From Nitrospinota bacterium (GTDB lineage: Bacteria > Nitrospinota > Nitrospinia > Nitrospinales > VA-1): 15,001 nt of DNA. Below, one piece after another: positions 7,657 to 14,331 of this stretch; position 1 is the stretch's first letter; every line of letters starts with the position of its first letter. The notes under the pieces were generated by a model that saw nothing but the letters and a program-made list of their open reading frames with translations, had not been told where the DNA came from and did no database searches. Both the position numbers and the translations under genes were made by a program. The stretch covers positions 1-15,001 of the forward strand of contig JADFGI010000027.1 in NCBI GenBank assembly GCA_022567815.1. The letters are read 5' to 3'.

Positions 7657-7983
7657 TCAATAAGGAAGGGCTCCATAATCTGCCTCGAATTCCTCAATAG
7701 GAATCATTTCGATAGCATCCCAGGGGCATCCCTCCAATAACGTGTCCATGGGCCCCTTGGTAACGCACTTCTTGCAACCGATGCACAAGAGCGGGTCAAC
7801 ATAAACCACTTTGAATATAGGCGCATCCGGGTTTTCCACCTCGTACATGCAATCTTCAATGGGACATTCAGTGATGCAAATTGGCGCCCCACTGCAACCG
7901 GTGCAGGCTTCATTTATGACCGCCATTAACTTTGGCTTGCGCTTTCTTTGCACACTTCTTTTTGTCTCTTCGGCAACAGCCAT
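7657..7983 (-). CDS. Di-cluster 4Fe-4S ferredoxin with extended cysteine spacing
   Basis: A small cytoplasmic electron carrier of 108 residues. Cysteines lie at 27, 30, 36, 40 and 45 and at 67, 70, 73 and 86. The first motif is C-x2-C-x5-C-x3-C-P; the second is C-x2-C-x2-C-x12-C-P. Both end in the Cys-Pro typical of bacterial ferredoxins, but both are longer than the classic C-x2-C-x2-C-x3-C-P. The start is uncertain: ATG 7981-7983 gives a basic 19-residue extension (KRSVQRKRKPKL), while ATG 7924-7926 gives MAVINEACTGC, a standard ferredoxin N-terminus. Neither has a good ribosome binding site. Its partner is unknown; it lies 138 bases upstream of the atp operon. The fold is confident, the physiological role is not. 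Confidence 0.88.
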   Translation of the reverse strand: MAVAEETKRSVQRKRKPKLMAVINEACTGCSGAPICITECPIEDCMYEVENPDAPIFKVVYVDPLLCIGCKKCVTKGPMDTLLEGCPWDAIEMIPIEEFEADYGALPY

Positions 7984-8063
7984 GGGATTTCCAGTTATCA
8001 GGTTTTAGATTCATTACTGAAGGAAAAACACGCTTTCTACTATTCTACCAAAAATGCGTGTGA

Positions 8064-8092
8064 TTAATACCAGATTCTTCACCCAATTTCAA
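8064..8092 (-). promoter_or_regulatory. Candidate promoter of the ferredoxin gene
   Basis: On the minus strand TTGAAA (8087-8092, 5 of 6) and TATTAA (8064-8069, 4 of 6) are separated by 17 bases. Predicted initiation near 8057 would give a leader of about 74 bases. A second -10-like hexamer, TAGAAT at 8042-8047, has no good -35 partner. The inverted repeat ACACGC (8028-8033) / GCGTGT (8056-8061) covers the predicted start. Confidence 0.35.
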
Positions 8093-8291
8093 TATCAACC
8101 CTCACTTTAAGTGGATTTTAGTCCCTTTTCCGGAGGATCGAAACTCAATGAACGACCCTGCCGCAAGCGGACGGGTTTTCCGACAAGAATTTTCCTTTAA
8201 AACGCGTTGCAAGCCAGGGGAATTAAGCCCACTGGTGGGATTAAAACTTCCTTCGGCCAGACGGACCCCGTACCAGGAAAGATGTTTTTCA

Positions 8292-8320
8292 TTTACACTC
8301 CCTGATGGCTGTATTAAGAT
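8292..8320 (+). promoter_or_regulatory. Candidate promoter of the holB unit
   Basis: TTTACA (8292-8297, 5 of 6) and TAAGAT (8315-8320, 4 of 6) are 17 bases apart. Initiation near 8327 would leave a leader of about 170 bases before holB, long enough to hold regulation, though no structure is recognised there. Confidence 0.4.
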
Positions 8321-8496
8321 AAATCCTAGGTCTAATGTTTTACCCTCAACAGAGGGCTGTCCCTTTGAAAAATGGCAAAACGTCTTTCGCCGAGGGGAGA
8401 TACTAACTTCTTGACTTTTTTAATCGATTATCAACCTTTGAAATCACCTGTTTCACTCCTTAGGGAAATGAAAGAGATGGAAACATATACAAGGCC

Positions 8497-9516
8497 ATGT
8501 CATTCCAACGGATTTTGGGTCAGGATCAGCCCAAACGGATCATCCAGAATGCGCTTGTAAACAACAGCGTGTCGCACGCTTATCTGTTCTACGGTCAGGA
8601 AAGCATAGGGAAAAAACTCACGGCGGTGGAGTTTGCCAAGGCTTTGAATTGTGAGGTTTCCGGACCAAAAGATAATTGCGGCGATTGCCCTTCCTGCAGA
8701 AAAATCGATCAGGGAATCCACCCTGATTTCTTCCTTCTGGAACCGGAGAAAAGTTCGCCTGCGGGAAGGAATGCCTTTATAAAGGTGGAAGAGGTTCGGG
8801 AACTGCAAAAAAAACTGGCCTACCTCCCCTATGAGGCAAAAATAAAAGTAGTGATTATCGACGGCGCGGAAACGATGAACCCCCAAGCCGCCAATACTTT
8901 GCTGAAAACTCTTGAGGAACCGCCTTCCTCCACCATCCTCATTCTGATTTCGGCTAATCCGTACCAGTTATTGCCCACGATTATCTCGCGTTGCCAGGGC
9001 GTTAAGTTCCACCTCCTGTCTGCCGATTTGGTCAAGCAGATTCTGCGGCAAACCGATCAAATCGAAGCAGAAGGATTTTCCGAAAAGGAATTGGATTTGC
9101 GTGCATTGCGGTCTATGGGCCGAATCAGCAGGGCAATGGAAGAGGATTTTGAGGCGACCAACAAATATCGGGAAGAAATATTGAATTTGCTGGAACAGGC
9201 GTCTTTCAAACGCATGGATGTGGTCTTCAAATGGACCAAACAATGGGCCAAACGATCCGACAAAATCCAATCGGTATTGGACGAAATGCTGAACCTTTTG
9301 CGCGATCTTGCGGTCATCAAATCCCAGGGAAAAAACACCGAGATTCTTAACCGTGACATTTTGCACCGATTAAAGCCTCTGGCGGCACAAAAATCGGCGA
9401 GAACCCTGCTCGCCATGTTCGATTCGGCCCTGCAAACCAAATCGGCGTTGATGGCCAACGCAAATCTCCAACTCTCTCTGGACCATATGCTGATTCAATT
9501 TTGCGAAGCGGCTTAA
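8497..9516 (+). CDS. holB: DNA polymerase III delta' subunit (clamp loader)
   Basis: Delta' is a fixed subunit of the clamp-loader complex that places the beta clamp on primed DNA. The protein has 339 residues, the usual size. The AAA+ core starts FQRILGQDQPKRIIQNAL and SHAYLFYGQ. It has a P-loop-like GQESIGKK (33-40) with Lys in place of Thr/Ser, as is common in delta'. The zinc module is C52-x8-C61-x2-C64-x2-C67. The sensor-1 region has NTLLKTLEEPP, and the SRC motif (164-166) that supplies the arginine finger follows in TIISRCQ. The C-terminal helical collar ends near residue 335. The start at 8497 has only AAGG two bases upstream, so its ribosome binding site is weak. Confidence 0.95.
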   Translation: MSFQRILGQDQPKRIIQNALVNNSVSHAYLFYGQESIGKKLTAVEFAKALNCEVSGPKDNCGDCPSCRKIDQGIHPDFFLLEPEKSSPAGRNAFIKVEEVRELQKKLAYLPYEAKIKVVIIDGAETMNPQAANTLLKTLEEPPSSTILILISANPYQLLPTIISRCQGVKFHLLSADLVKQILRQTDQIEAEGFSEKELDLRALRSMGRISRAMEEDFEATNKYREEILNLLEQASFKRMDVVFKWTKQWAKRSDKIQSVLDEMLNLLRDLAVIKSQGKNTEILNRDILHRLKPLAAQKSARTLLAMFDSALQTKSALMANANLQLSLDHMLIQFCEAA

Positions 9517-9548
9517 GGGCGACTCGAAAAATTCAACTTGAGCCATGA

Positions 9549-9576
9549 GCCAACCCCTTAAATCAAAGGGGTTGGC
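9549..9576 (+). terminator. Perfect 11-bp hairpin downstream of holB
   Basis: GCCAACCCCTT (9549-9559) pairs perfectly with AAGGGGTTGGC (9566-9576) around a 6-base loop. It starts 32 bases after the holB stop. There is no T-run on either strand, so it is not a classic intrinsic terminator. It may stabilise the holB 3' end or separate holB from ricT. Confidence 0.4.
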
Positions 9577-9632
9577 GATTGCAAAAGCTAAAAAATATCA
9601 ATTTATAGAGATTACCTTATTAAGAATTTAAA

Positions 9633-10493
9633 ATGAACTCATTAATTCAGGAACTCCCAACGTCCACTCAAGAAACCGTCGGTCCCCGGTTCCTCATTGG
9701 AATCCGCGTCCGCGACAAGGGGAAGTCCGAACTGTTTGACCCCGGAAAACTCAAGCTGAGTGTCGGCATGACGGTGATCGTCGAATCAGGTAACAATCAG
9801 GAAATGGGCGTTGTCGCTTCCAACAAAATCATCAACTTTGCAAAGAAAGAATGCCGAAACTATTCAAGAGTTTTGCGGATGGCGAATAAAAATGATCTGC
9901 AAGCTGAGGAAAGAAGGGAGGCCCTGGAAAAGCGCGCCAAAAACCTTTGTAATGATATGATTGCCAAATTGAACTTGCCGATGAATCTCAGCAGGGTGGT
10001 CCATTTACCCGCCGCCAACAAGACGATGTTCTTTTTCACTGCCGAAGGGCGTGTTGATTTTCGCCAGTTGATTAAGGAACTTGCCTCGAATTTGCATCAC
10101 CGGATCGAAATGAAACAGGTGGGCGTCCGCGATGAAGCCAGGGCCATCCGCGGAAATGGCGTGTGCGGGGAGTCCCTTTGCTGTTCGACATTTCTCAATG
10201 AGTTTACCCCCGTGACGATTCGTATGGCCAAGGACCAGGGGCTTGCGCTCAACCCCAGTAAAATTTCCGGGGTGTGCGGACGGCTGATGTGTTGCCTTCA
10301 ATATGAACATGGAACTTACAAGGAATTGATCCGTGACCTGCCGAAACCGGGAAGCAGAATAGAAACGCCGGAGGGGCCGGGCAAGGTGCTGAAGAACGAA
10401 ATTCTTGAACAAAATATCGTCGTCCGTCTTGATGATGAAAGTGTGATGACCTATCCCTTAGATGAACTGAAAGATTTCCTGAAACCCAAATAA
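9633..10493 (+). CDS. ricT: PSP1-domain protein, RicT (YaaT) family
   Basis: The PSP1 family is named after a yeast protein; in Bacillus the member RicT (YaaT) acts with RicA and RicF in an Fe-S complex that affects RNase Y-dependent mRNA processing and competence and sporulation. The protein has 286 residues. The core signature lies at about 160-225: QVGVRDEARAIRGNGVCGESLCCSTFL, then IRMAKDQGLALNPSKISGVCGRLMCCLQYE. Cysteines 178, 183, 184, 215, 220 and 221 are the conserved set. An N-terminal barrel-like domain (about 18-62), a helical linker (70-115) and a C-terminal PGKVL..RLDDES segment complete it. No Shine-Dalgarno is seen, and the upstream 40 bases are AT-rich. Whether RicA and RicF partners exist cannot be seen here. 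Confidence 0.92.
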   Translation: MNSLIQELPTSTQETVGPRFLIGIRVRDKGKSELFDPGKLKLSVGMTVIVESGNNQEMGVVASNKIINFAKKECRNYSRVLRMANKNDLQAEERREALEKRAKNLCNDMIAKLNLPMNLSRVVHLPAANKTMFFFTAEGRVDFRQLIKELASNLHHRIEMKQVGVRDEARAIRGNGVCGESLCCSTFLNEFTPVTIRMAKDQGLALNPSKISGVCGRLMCCLQYEHGTYKELIRDLPKPGSRIETPEGPGKVLKNEILEQNIVVRLDDESVMTYPLDELKDFLKPK

Positions 10494-10505
10494 TCCAAGT
10501 AAATC

Positions 10506-10699
10506 CCAGCCTGGGGGCTGGCCAGCGTGACGCTGGCTCCTCCGCGGAGGGCGAGTTTGCTCACGCCGTGAACGTTATTTCAGGGCTCGTGAGCGTAGCG
10601 TACCCCTGCTGGGCATGAAGGCGACGGAAAGGATATCAACAAAACGTTAGCCCAACTTTTCTTCCCGCGTAGCGGGCTTTTCCTCCCCACGTAGTGGGG
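10506..10699. repeat. Hairpin-dense repeat element between ricT and metG
   Basis: This stretch holds many inverted repeats. They are CCAGCC/GGCTGG (10506-10521), GCCAGCG/CGCTGGC (10521-10537), the palindrome CCTCCGCGGAGG (10539-10550), GCTCACG/CGTGAGC (10559-10594), CCCGC-GTA-GCGGG (10664-10676) and CCCCAC-GTA-GTGGGG (10685-10699). It has no coding potential that I can support. The last two hairpins share a GTA loop and similar flanks and differ by paired base changes. The density suggests a composite palindromic repeat or REP-like element; the last two hairpins may also stop ricT transcripts. Confidence 0.6.
10664..10684 (+). terminator. Possible terminator hairpin after ricT
   Basis: A 5-bp GC stem (CCCGC/GCGGG) with a GTA loop is followed by CTTTTCCT. 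The T-run is short, so this is weak, but it lies just before the metG promoter and after ricT, where a terminator would be expected. Confidence 0.3.
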
Positions 10700-10709
10700 T
10701 CAGTTGCAC

Positions 10710-10738
10710 TTTACAAATTCAATCCTGAAAAATAGAAT
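10710..10738 (+). promoter_or_regulatory. Candidate sigma-70 promoter of metG
   Basis: TTTACA (10710-10715) and TAGAAT (10733-10738) each match consensus at 5 of 6 positions and are exactly 17 bases apart, the best promoter in the window. The expected initiation point, 10744-10746, is 1-3 bases before the metG ATG, which implies a leaderless or nearly leaderless transcript. Confidence 0.5.
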
Positions 10739-10746
10739 CCGACCCA

Positions 10747-11928
10747 ATGCAAAAAAACGGTAAAAAATTCTTCATCACGACCCCTATCTATTACGTTAAC
10801 GATGTTCCCCATATCGGCCACGCCTACACCACCATCGCCGCCGATGTGGTCGCCCGCTATAAAAAGCTGGAAGGGTACGAGGTATTTTTTCTCACCGGAA
10901 CCGACGAGCATGGACAAAAAGTGCATCAAGCGGCAAAAGACCTGGGAGTCTCTGCCCAGGAACAGGTTGACAAGCTCAATTGCCGGTTCAAGGAGCTTTG
11001 GGTCCGCTTCAATATCTGCAACGACGATTTCATCCGCACCACGGAAGAACGGCACAAGGTCATCGTCCGGGACATCCTGCAACAGCTTTTCGATAAAGGG
11101 GAAATCTACAAGGCCAGTTACGAGGGCTGGTATTGCACTCCCGACGAACGGTTCTGGACGGAAAAGGATCTCGTCAACGGCAATTGCCCGGAATGCGGAC
11201 GCAAGGTGGAAAAGATCCACGAAAGCAATTACTTCTTTAAAATGGGCCAGTATCAGGACTGGCTGATCGAACATATCAAGAACAATGAAAAATTCATTCA
11301 ACCCGCTTCCCGAAAAAACGAGGTGCTTGGATTTCTAAGCAAACCATTGGAAGACCTTTGCATTTCCCGGCCAAAGGATCGCTTGCCCTGGGGCATCTCC
11401 CTGCCCTTTGATGACAATTATGTCACTTATGTCTGGTTCGACGCGTTGATAAATTACATTTCCACCTTTGGAACGCTTGATAAAATCCGGGCCTGCGGAT
11501 TCTGGCCGACGGATCATCATCTGGTGGGAAAAGACATTCTGACCACGCACGCGGTGTATTGGTCGACCATGCTCAAATCGATGGGACTGCCTTTGCCCAA
11601 AAATATATTCGCGCATGGCTGGTGGACGGTGAACGGACAAAAAATGTCCAAATCCCTGCGCAATGTGGTGGAACCGAATTTTCTGATCGACCAGTTCGGC
11701 GTCGACACCATCCGCTATTTCCTTCTGCGGGAAGTTCCCTTTGGACTGGACGGCGATTTCTCCCACAAGGCGCTTATCGGTCGCCGCAACAGCGACCTGG
11801 CAAACAATCTGGGGAATCTCCTGAACCGCACGACCAATATGATCCAGAAATATTTTGAGGGGACAATCCCTGATCCGGCTAGGCTTCCGGTGGGGAGGAA
11901 GACGAATCTCTTGCTGGCAAGGCTTTAG
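10747..11928 (+). CDS. metG: Methionyl-tRNA synthetase, N-terminal part (frameshifted gene)
   Basis: MetRS charges tRNA-Met with methionine. This part holds the class I catalytic domain: KFFITTPIYYVNDVPHIGHAYTT with the HIGH motif (22-25), FLTGTDEHGQK, the zinc-knuckle region with NCPECGRKVE, the VWFDALINYIS segment and KMSKS at 299-303. Homology runs to about residue 382 (FEGTIPDPARLPVG). The last 12 codons (RKTNLLLARL before TAG 11926-11928) are out of frame. One extra G in the GGGG at 11892-11895 would join this frame to the next one and give a normal protein of about 654 residues. No Shine-Dalgarno precedes the ATG. Because the enzyme is essential, a sequencing error is the simplest reading unless the genome has a second copy. 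Confidence 0.9.
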   Translation: MQKNGKKFFITTPIYYVNDVPHIGHAYTTIAADVVARYKKLEGYEVFFLTGTDEHGQKVHQAAKDLGVSAQEQVDKLNCRFKELWVRFNICNDDFIRTTEERHKVIVRDILQQLFDKGEIYKASYEGWYCTPDERFWTEKDLVNGNCPECGRKVEKIHESNYFFKMGQYQDWLIEHIKNNEKFIQPASRKNEVLGFLSKPLEDLCISRPKDRLPWGISLPFDDNYVTYVWFDALINYISTFGTLDKIRACGFWPTDHHLVGKDILTTHAVYWSTMLKSMGLPLPKNIFAHGWWTVNGQKMSKSLRNVVEPNFLIDQFGVDTIRYFLLREVPFGLDGDFSHKALIGRRNSDLANNLGNLLNRTTNMIQKYFEGTIPDPARLPVGRKTNLLLARL

Positions 11929-11942
11929 AGACGGTATCCAAT

Positions 11943-12710
11943 GTGAGAACGTTGTACGATGATCTCGCCTACAACAAAATCCTCACTGAAATCTGGGAAC
12001 TGGTAGACGCCACCAATCAGTACATCGTAAAAACCGCTCCGTGGACCCTGGCAAAAACTAACGAAGGAAAGGAGCGGCTCAAAACCGTGATGTATAATTC
12101 CGCCGAGTCCCTCAGAACCATCGCCATTCTCATTTACCCCTTCATGCCGCAAAGCGCTGAGTCCATGATCCGACAGTTGGGAATCGATACCCCGATTGAA
12201 GAACAAGGAATGGAATCGATTGCGAAATGGGGAGGGCTTAAATCCGGTAGCCGGATTCAATCCGGTTCGCAACTGTTCCCCAGAATAGAAGATAAAGAAG
12301 CGGCGAAAATTCTCCAAGATGTGCAAAGTTCCGGGGAATCCGAAAAACCGCAAACGGCGTCAGCAAAGAAAGAGGAAATTTCCACGGAACAAGTCACGAT
12401 TGACGAATTCATGAAGATCGATCTCCGAACCGGAAAAATTCTGGAAGCAGAGAAAGTTAAAAAGTCCAAAAAACTGATCAAACTGAAAGTGGATATCGGC
12501 AGTGAAACGCGGCAGGTGCTGGCGGGAATCGCCGAAGCCTACGAACCCGATCAGTTGATCGGTCGGACCATCGTTCTGGTCGCCAACCTCAAACCGGCAA
12601 AACTGATGGGCATTGAATCTCAGGGAATGATCCTGGCGGGGTCGGCTGATGGAAAAATCATTCTGGCGGGATTCGACAATGACCTTCCGCAGGGGGTGCG
12701 CGTTCGATGA
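11943..12710 (+). CDS. metG: Methionyl-tRNA synthetase, C-terminal part: anticodon-binding and Trbp111-like domains (frameshifted gene)
   Basis: This is the continuation of metG in the -1 frame, not an independent gene. The homologous frame is open upstream of the GTG at 11943, back to about 11892 (EEDESLAGKALETVSNVRTLYDDLAYNKILTEIWELV across the break). The first part is the helical anticodon-binding domain, with NQYIVKTAPWTLAK and LIYPFMPQSAESM. The last 110 residues form an EMAP/Trbp111-type tRNA-binding domain (TIDEFMKIDLRTGKILEAEKV .. QVLAGIAEAYEPDQLIGRTIVLVANLKPAKLMGIESQGMILAG) that dimerises MetRS and raises tRNA affinity. The TGA stop overlaps the ATG of the next gene as ATGA (12707-12710), which implies translational coupling. 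Confidence 0.88.
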   Translation: MRTLYDDLAYNKILTEIWELVDATNQYIVKTAPWTLAKTNEGKERLKTVMYNSAESLRTIAILIYPFMPQSAESMIRQLGIDTPIEEQGMESIAKWGGLKSGSRIQSGSQLFPRIEDKEAAKILQDVQSSGESEKPQTASAKKEEISTEQVTIDEFMKIDLRTGKILEAEKVKKSKKLIKLKVDIGSETRQVLAGIAEAYEPDQLIGRTIVLVANLKPAKLMGIESQGMILAGSADGKIILAGFDNDLPQGVRVR

Positions 12711-14098
12711 TAATTGATACCCACGCGCATCTCGACATGGAACAGTACGATGCCGACCGCGAGGAGGTGATCCAGCGGGCGCGGGATAATGGCGTGGACT
12801 ATATCCTCAACATCGGATGCGATGTGGAAAGCAGTGCACGGTCTCTTGAGCTGGCGGAACGGCACGATTTCATATACGCCACAGCGGGCATTCACCCTCA
12901 CGACGTGAAATCGATCAACGGCAGTACGTATGCCGCCCTCAAACAACTCCTCGCCCACCCGAAGATGGTTGCGTTGGGGGAGATCGGTCTGGATTATTTC
13001 AAAAATTATTCCCCACAAGACCTTCAACGGAAGCACTTGAGAAAACAACTGGAACTCGCAAGAGAACTCGACAAACCCATCATCGTCCATTGCCGGGACG
13101 CCAACCAGGACATGGCCTCCATTTTATCCGAGTTCTACCGCAAAAACGATAAGGCCCGCTCAGGCATTTTCCATTGTTTCTCCGGCGACCAGCGGCTGGC
13201 GGACAAAGCCCTCGAAATGGGATTTTATATTTCCTTCTCCGGGTCGGTGACGTTCAAAAAATCCGAGGAACTGCGAGCCGTAGCGAAAACCATTCCCGCC
13301 GACCGGCTGTTTGTGGAAACGGATTGCCCGTTTCTCGCTCCCGTTCCCAAACGGGGAAAACGCAACGAACCGGCTTTTGTCAATCACACCGCTGAATTGA
13401 TCGCGGACATACGCGGGTTGCGGGTCGATGATTTGCAACGCACCTCGGAACTGAATTTTTTTGAACTGTTCGGAATCGGAAAAAACGCCCCTACGGGAAC
13501 GGTTTCCTACCAGATTCGCAACTCGCTTTATCTCAACCTGACCACACGATGCACCGACGATTGCGTGTTCTGTACGCGCCTCACCCGTCCCGTTGTTCAG
13601 GGATACAACCTCAAGCTCGACCGCGAACCGACGGCGCAAGAAGTTTGGGAATCGATCGATGATCCGACGAACTATGACGAGGTGGTATTCTGCGGGTACG
13701 GCGAACCCACTCTCCGTCTGGAGGTCATCAAGGAAGTCGCAAAAAAAATCAAGCAAGCCGGAGGACGTGTCCGCCTCAACACCAATGGCCACGGCAACGT
13801 CATCAACAAGCGAAATATTTTACCGGAGCTAAAGGGGCTGGTCGATGAAGTTTCGGTGAGTTTAAACACCGATACCTCTGAAGCCTACGATGAAATTTGC
13901 CGTCCATTGCCGGGGTTCCGCAACGGGATTTACGACAAGATCAAAATCTTCATTCAAGAGGCAAAAAAATACATCCCAAAGGTTCAGGTGACCATCGTGA
14001 CGCAACAGAAAAACGTCGATGATTCCGCCTGCGAAGAAATCGTCAAAAAAGAGTTCGGGGTCGATTACCGCGCTAGAAATTACAACATGGTGGGGTGA
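12707..14098 (+). CDS. TatD-family hydrolase fused to a radical SAM domain
   Basis: A 463-residue two-domain protein. Residues 1 to about 258 are a TatD-type metal-dependent DNase with all ligands present: His6-x-His8, Glu92 in ALGEIGLDY, His128 in IVHCRD, His156 in GIFHCFSG and Asp206 in VETDCPFLAP. From about 264 to the end is a short radical SAM domain with the cluster motif C282-x3-C286-x2-C289 (RCTDDCVFC) and a SAM-binding GYGEP (330-334). It resembles the known TatD-linked radical SAM family, which occurs fused to or beside TatD. Substrate and reaction of the radical SAM part are unknown. Its start overlaps the metG stop (ATGA), with AGGGGGTG 8 bases upstream (12691-12698). TatD next to metG is also seen in Bacillus (metS-yabD). 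Confidence 0.93.
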   Translation: MIIDTHAHLDMEQYDADREEVIQRARDNGVDYILNIGCDVESSARSLELAERHDFIYATAGIHPHDVKSINGSTYAALKQLLAHPKMVALGEIGLDYFKNYSPQDLQRKHLRKQLELARELDKPIIVHCRDANQDMASILSEFYRKNDKARSGIFHCFSGDQRLADKALEMGFYISFSGSVTFKKSEELRAVAKTIPADRLFVETDCPFLAPVPKRGKRNEPAFVNHTAELIADIRGLRVDDLQRTSELNFFELFGIGKNAPTGTVSYQIRNSLYLNLTTRCTDDCVFCTRLTRPVVQGYNLKLDREPTAQEVWESIDDPTNYDEVVFCGYGEPTLRLEVIKEVAKKIKQAGGRVRLNTNGHGNVINKRNILPELKGLVDEVSVSLNTDTSEAYDEICRPLPGFRNGIYDKIKIFIQEAKKYIPKVQVTIVTQQKNVDDSACEEIVKKEFGVDYRARNYNMVG

Positions 14099-14127
14099 GA
14101 GAAAACAATAAGCAGAGAAAAGATTTT

Positions 14128-14145
14128 GACAGGATCGACAGGATG
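14128..14145. repeat. Tandem 9-mer GACAGGATN, two copies
   Basis: Two perfect 9-base units (14128-14136 and 14137-14145) lie 30 bases after the tatD stop. The motif resembles the short GACAGGAT-type sequences that recur between genes in many environmental bacterial genomes. Confidence 0.5.
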
Positions 14146-14197
14146 AACCAATTTTACCGCCAAGGCCTCATAGAAACCACAAAGGTAAAGCTAAAAA

Positions 14198-14331
14198 TTC
14201 CTCCTCACTTCAATCCGTTGCCCTGTGGGTACTTCTCCAATGGAGGAGAGGAGGAAACCCCTTCTCCACTCAGATGCACCCAAGGGGAGGCAGGCCAAAA
14301 ATAATCCCTCGCCCCTGGTCAGGGGAGAGGG
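14198..14331. repeat. Dispersed GC-rich palindromic repeat cluster
   Basis: Three hairpins follow one another: TTCCTCCTC/GAGGAGGAA (14198-14206 with 14248-14256, with a nested hairpin at 14232-14248), CCCCTT/AAGGGG (14258-14263 with 14282-14287), and a near-perfect stem of CCCTC-G-CCCCT with AGGGG-A-GAGGG (14306-14331). The minus-strand frame reads LTQPSPLTRGEG, a peptide typical of false ORFs over a repeat family common in environmental bacteria. The open frames at 14095-14304 (plus) and 14191-14379 (minus) are therefore not called as genes. The interval 14099-14382 holds nothing else that I can support. Confidence 0.6.

Larger units (their letters stand above)
7984..8496. other. 513-base intergenic region between the divergent ferredoxin and holB units
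   Basis: No convincing gene is seen. It holds candidate promoters for both sides. It also has several short inverted repeats: CACTT-T-AAGTG at 8103-8113, and TTAA/CCCAC/GTGGG/TTAA at 8223-8244. One open frame of 88 codons (8148-8414, plus) has GGAGG 11 bases before its ATG (8132-8136). Its product has no recognisable motif, and the candidate holB promoter lies inside it, so I do not call it a gene. No known riboswitch or small RNA consensus was recognised. Confidence 0.5.

Noticed and set aside
8246..8258. Minus-strand CCGAAGGAAG resembling the SRP RNA loop
   Set aside because: Flanking bases do not match the conserved GGAAGGAAGCAG context or helix 8 pairing.
8148..8414. 88-codon frame with GGAGG upstream
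   Set aside because: No recognisable motif, overlaps the candidate holB promoter, and codon use looks neutral; kept only as an open question.
10711..11301. 196-codon minus-strand frame opposite metG
   Set aside because: Antisense shadow of the MetRS catalytic domain.
11888..11900. Programmed -1 frameshift in metG
   Set aside because: No X-XXY-YYZ slippery heptamer and no clear downstream stimulatory structure; MetRS is not known to use frameshifting.
14095..14304. 69-codon plus-strand frame after tatD
   Set aside because: Runs through the tandem and palindromic repeats and has no protein-like pattern.
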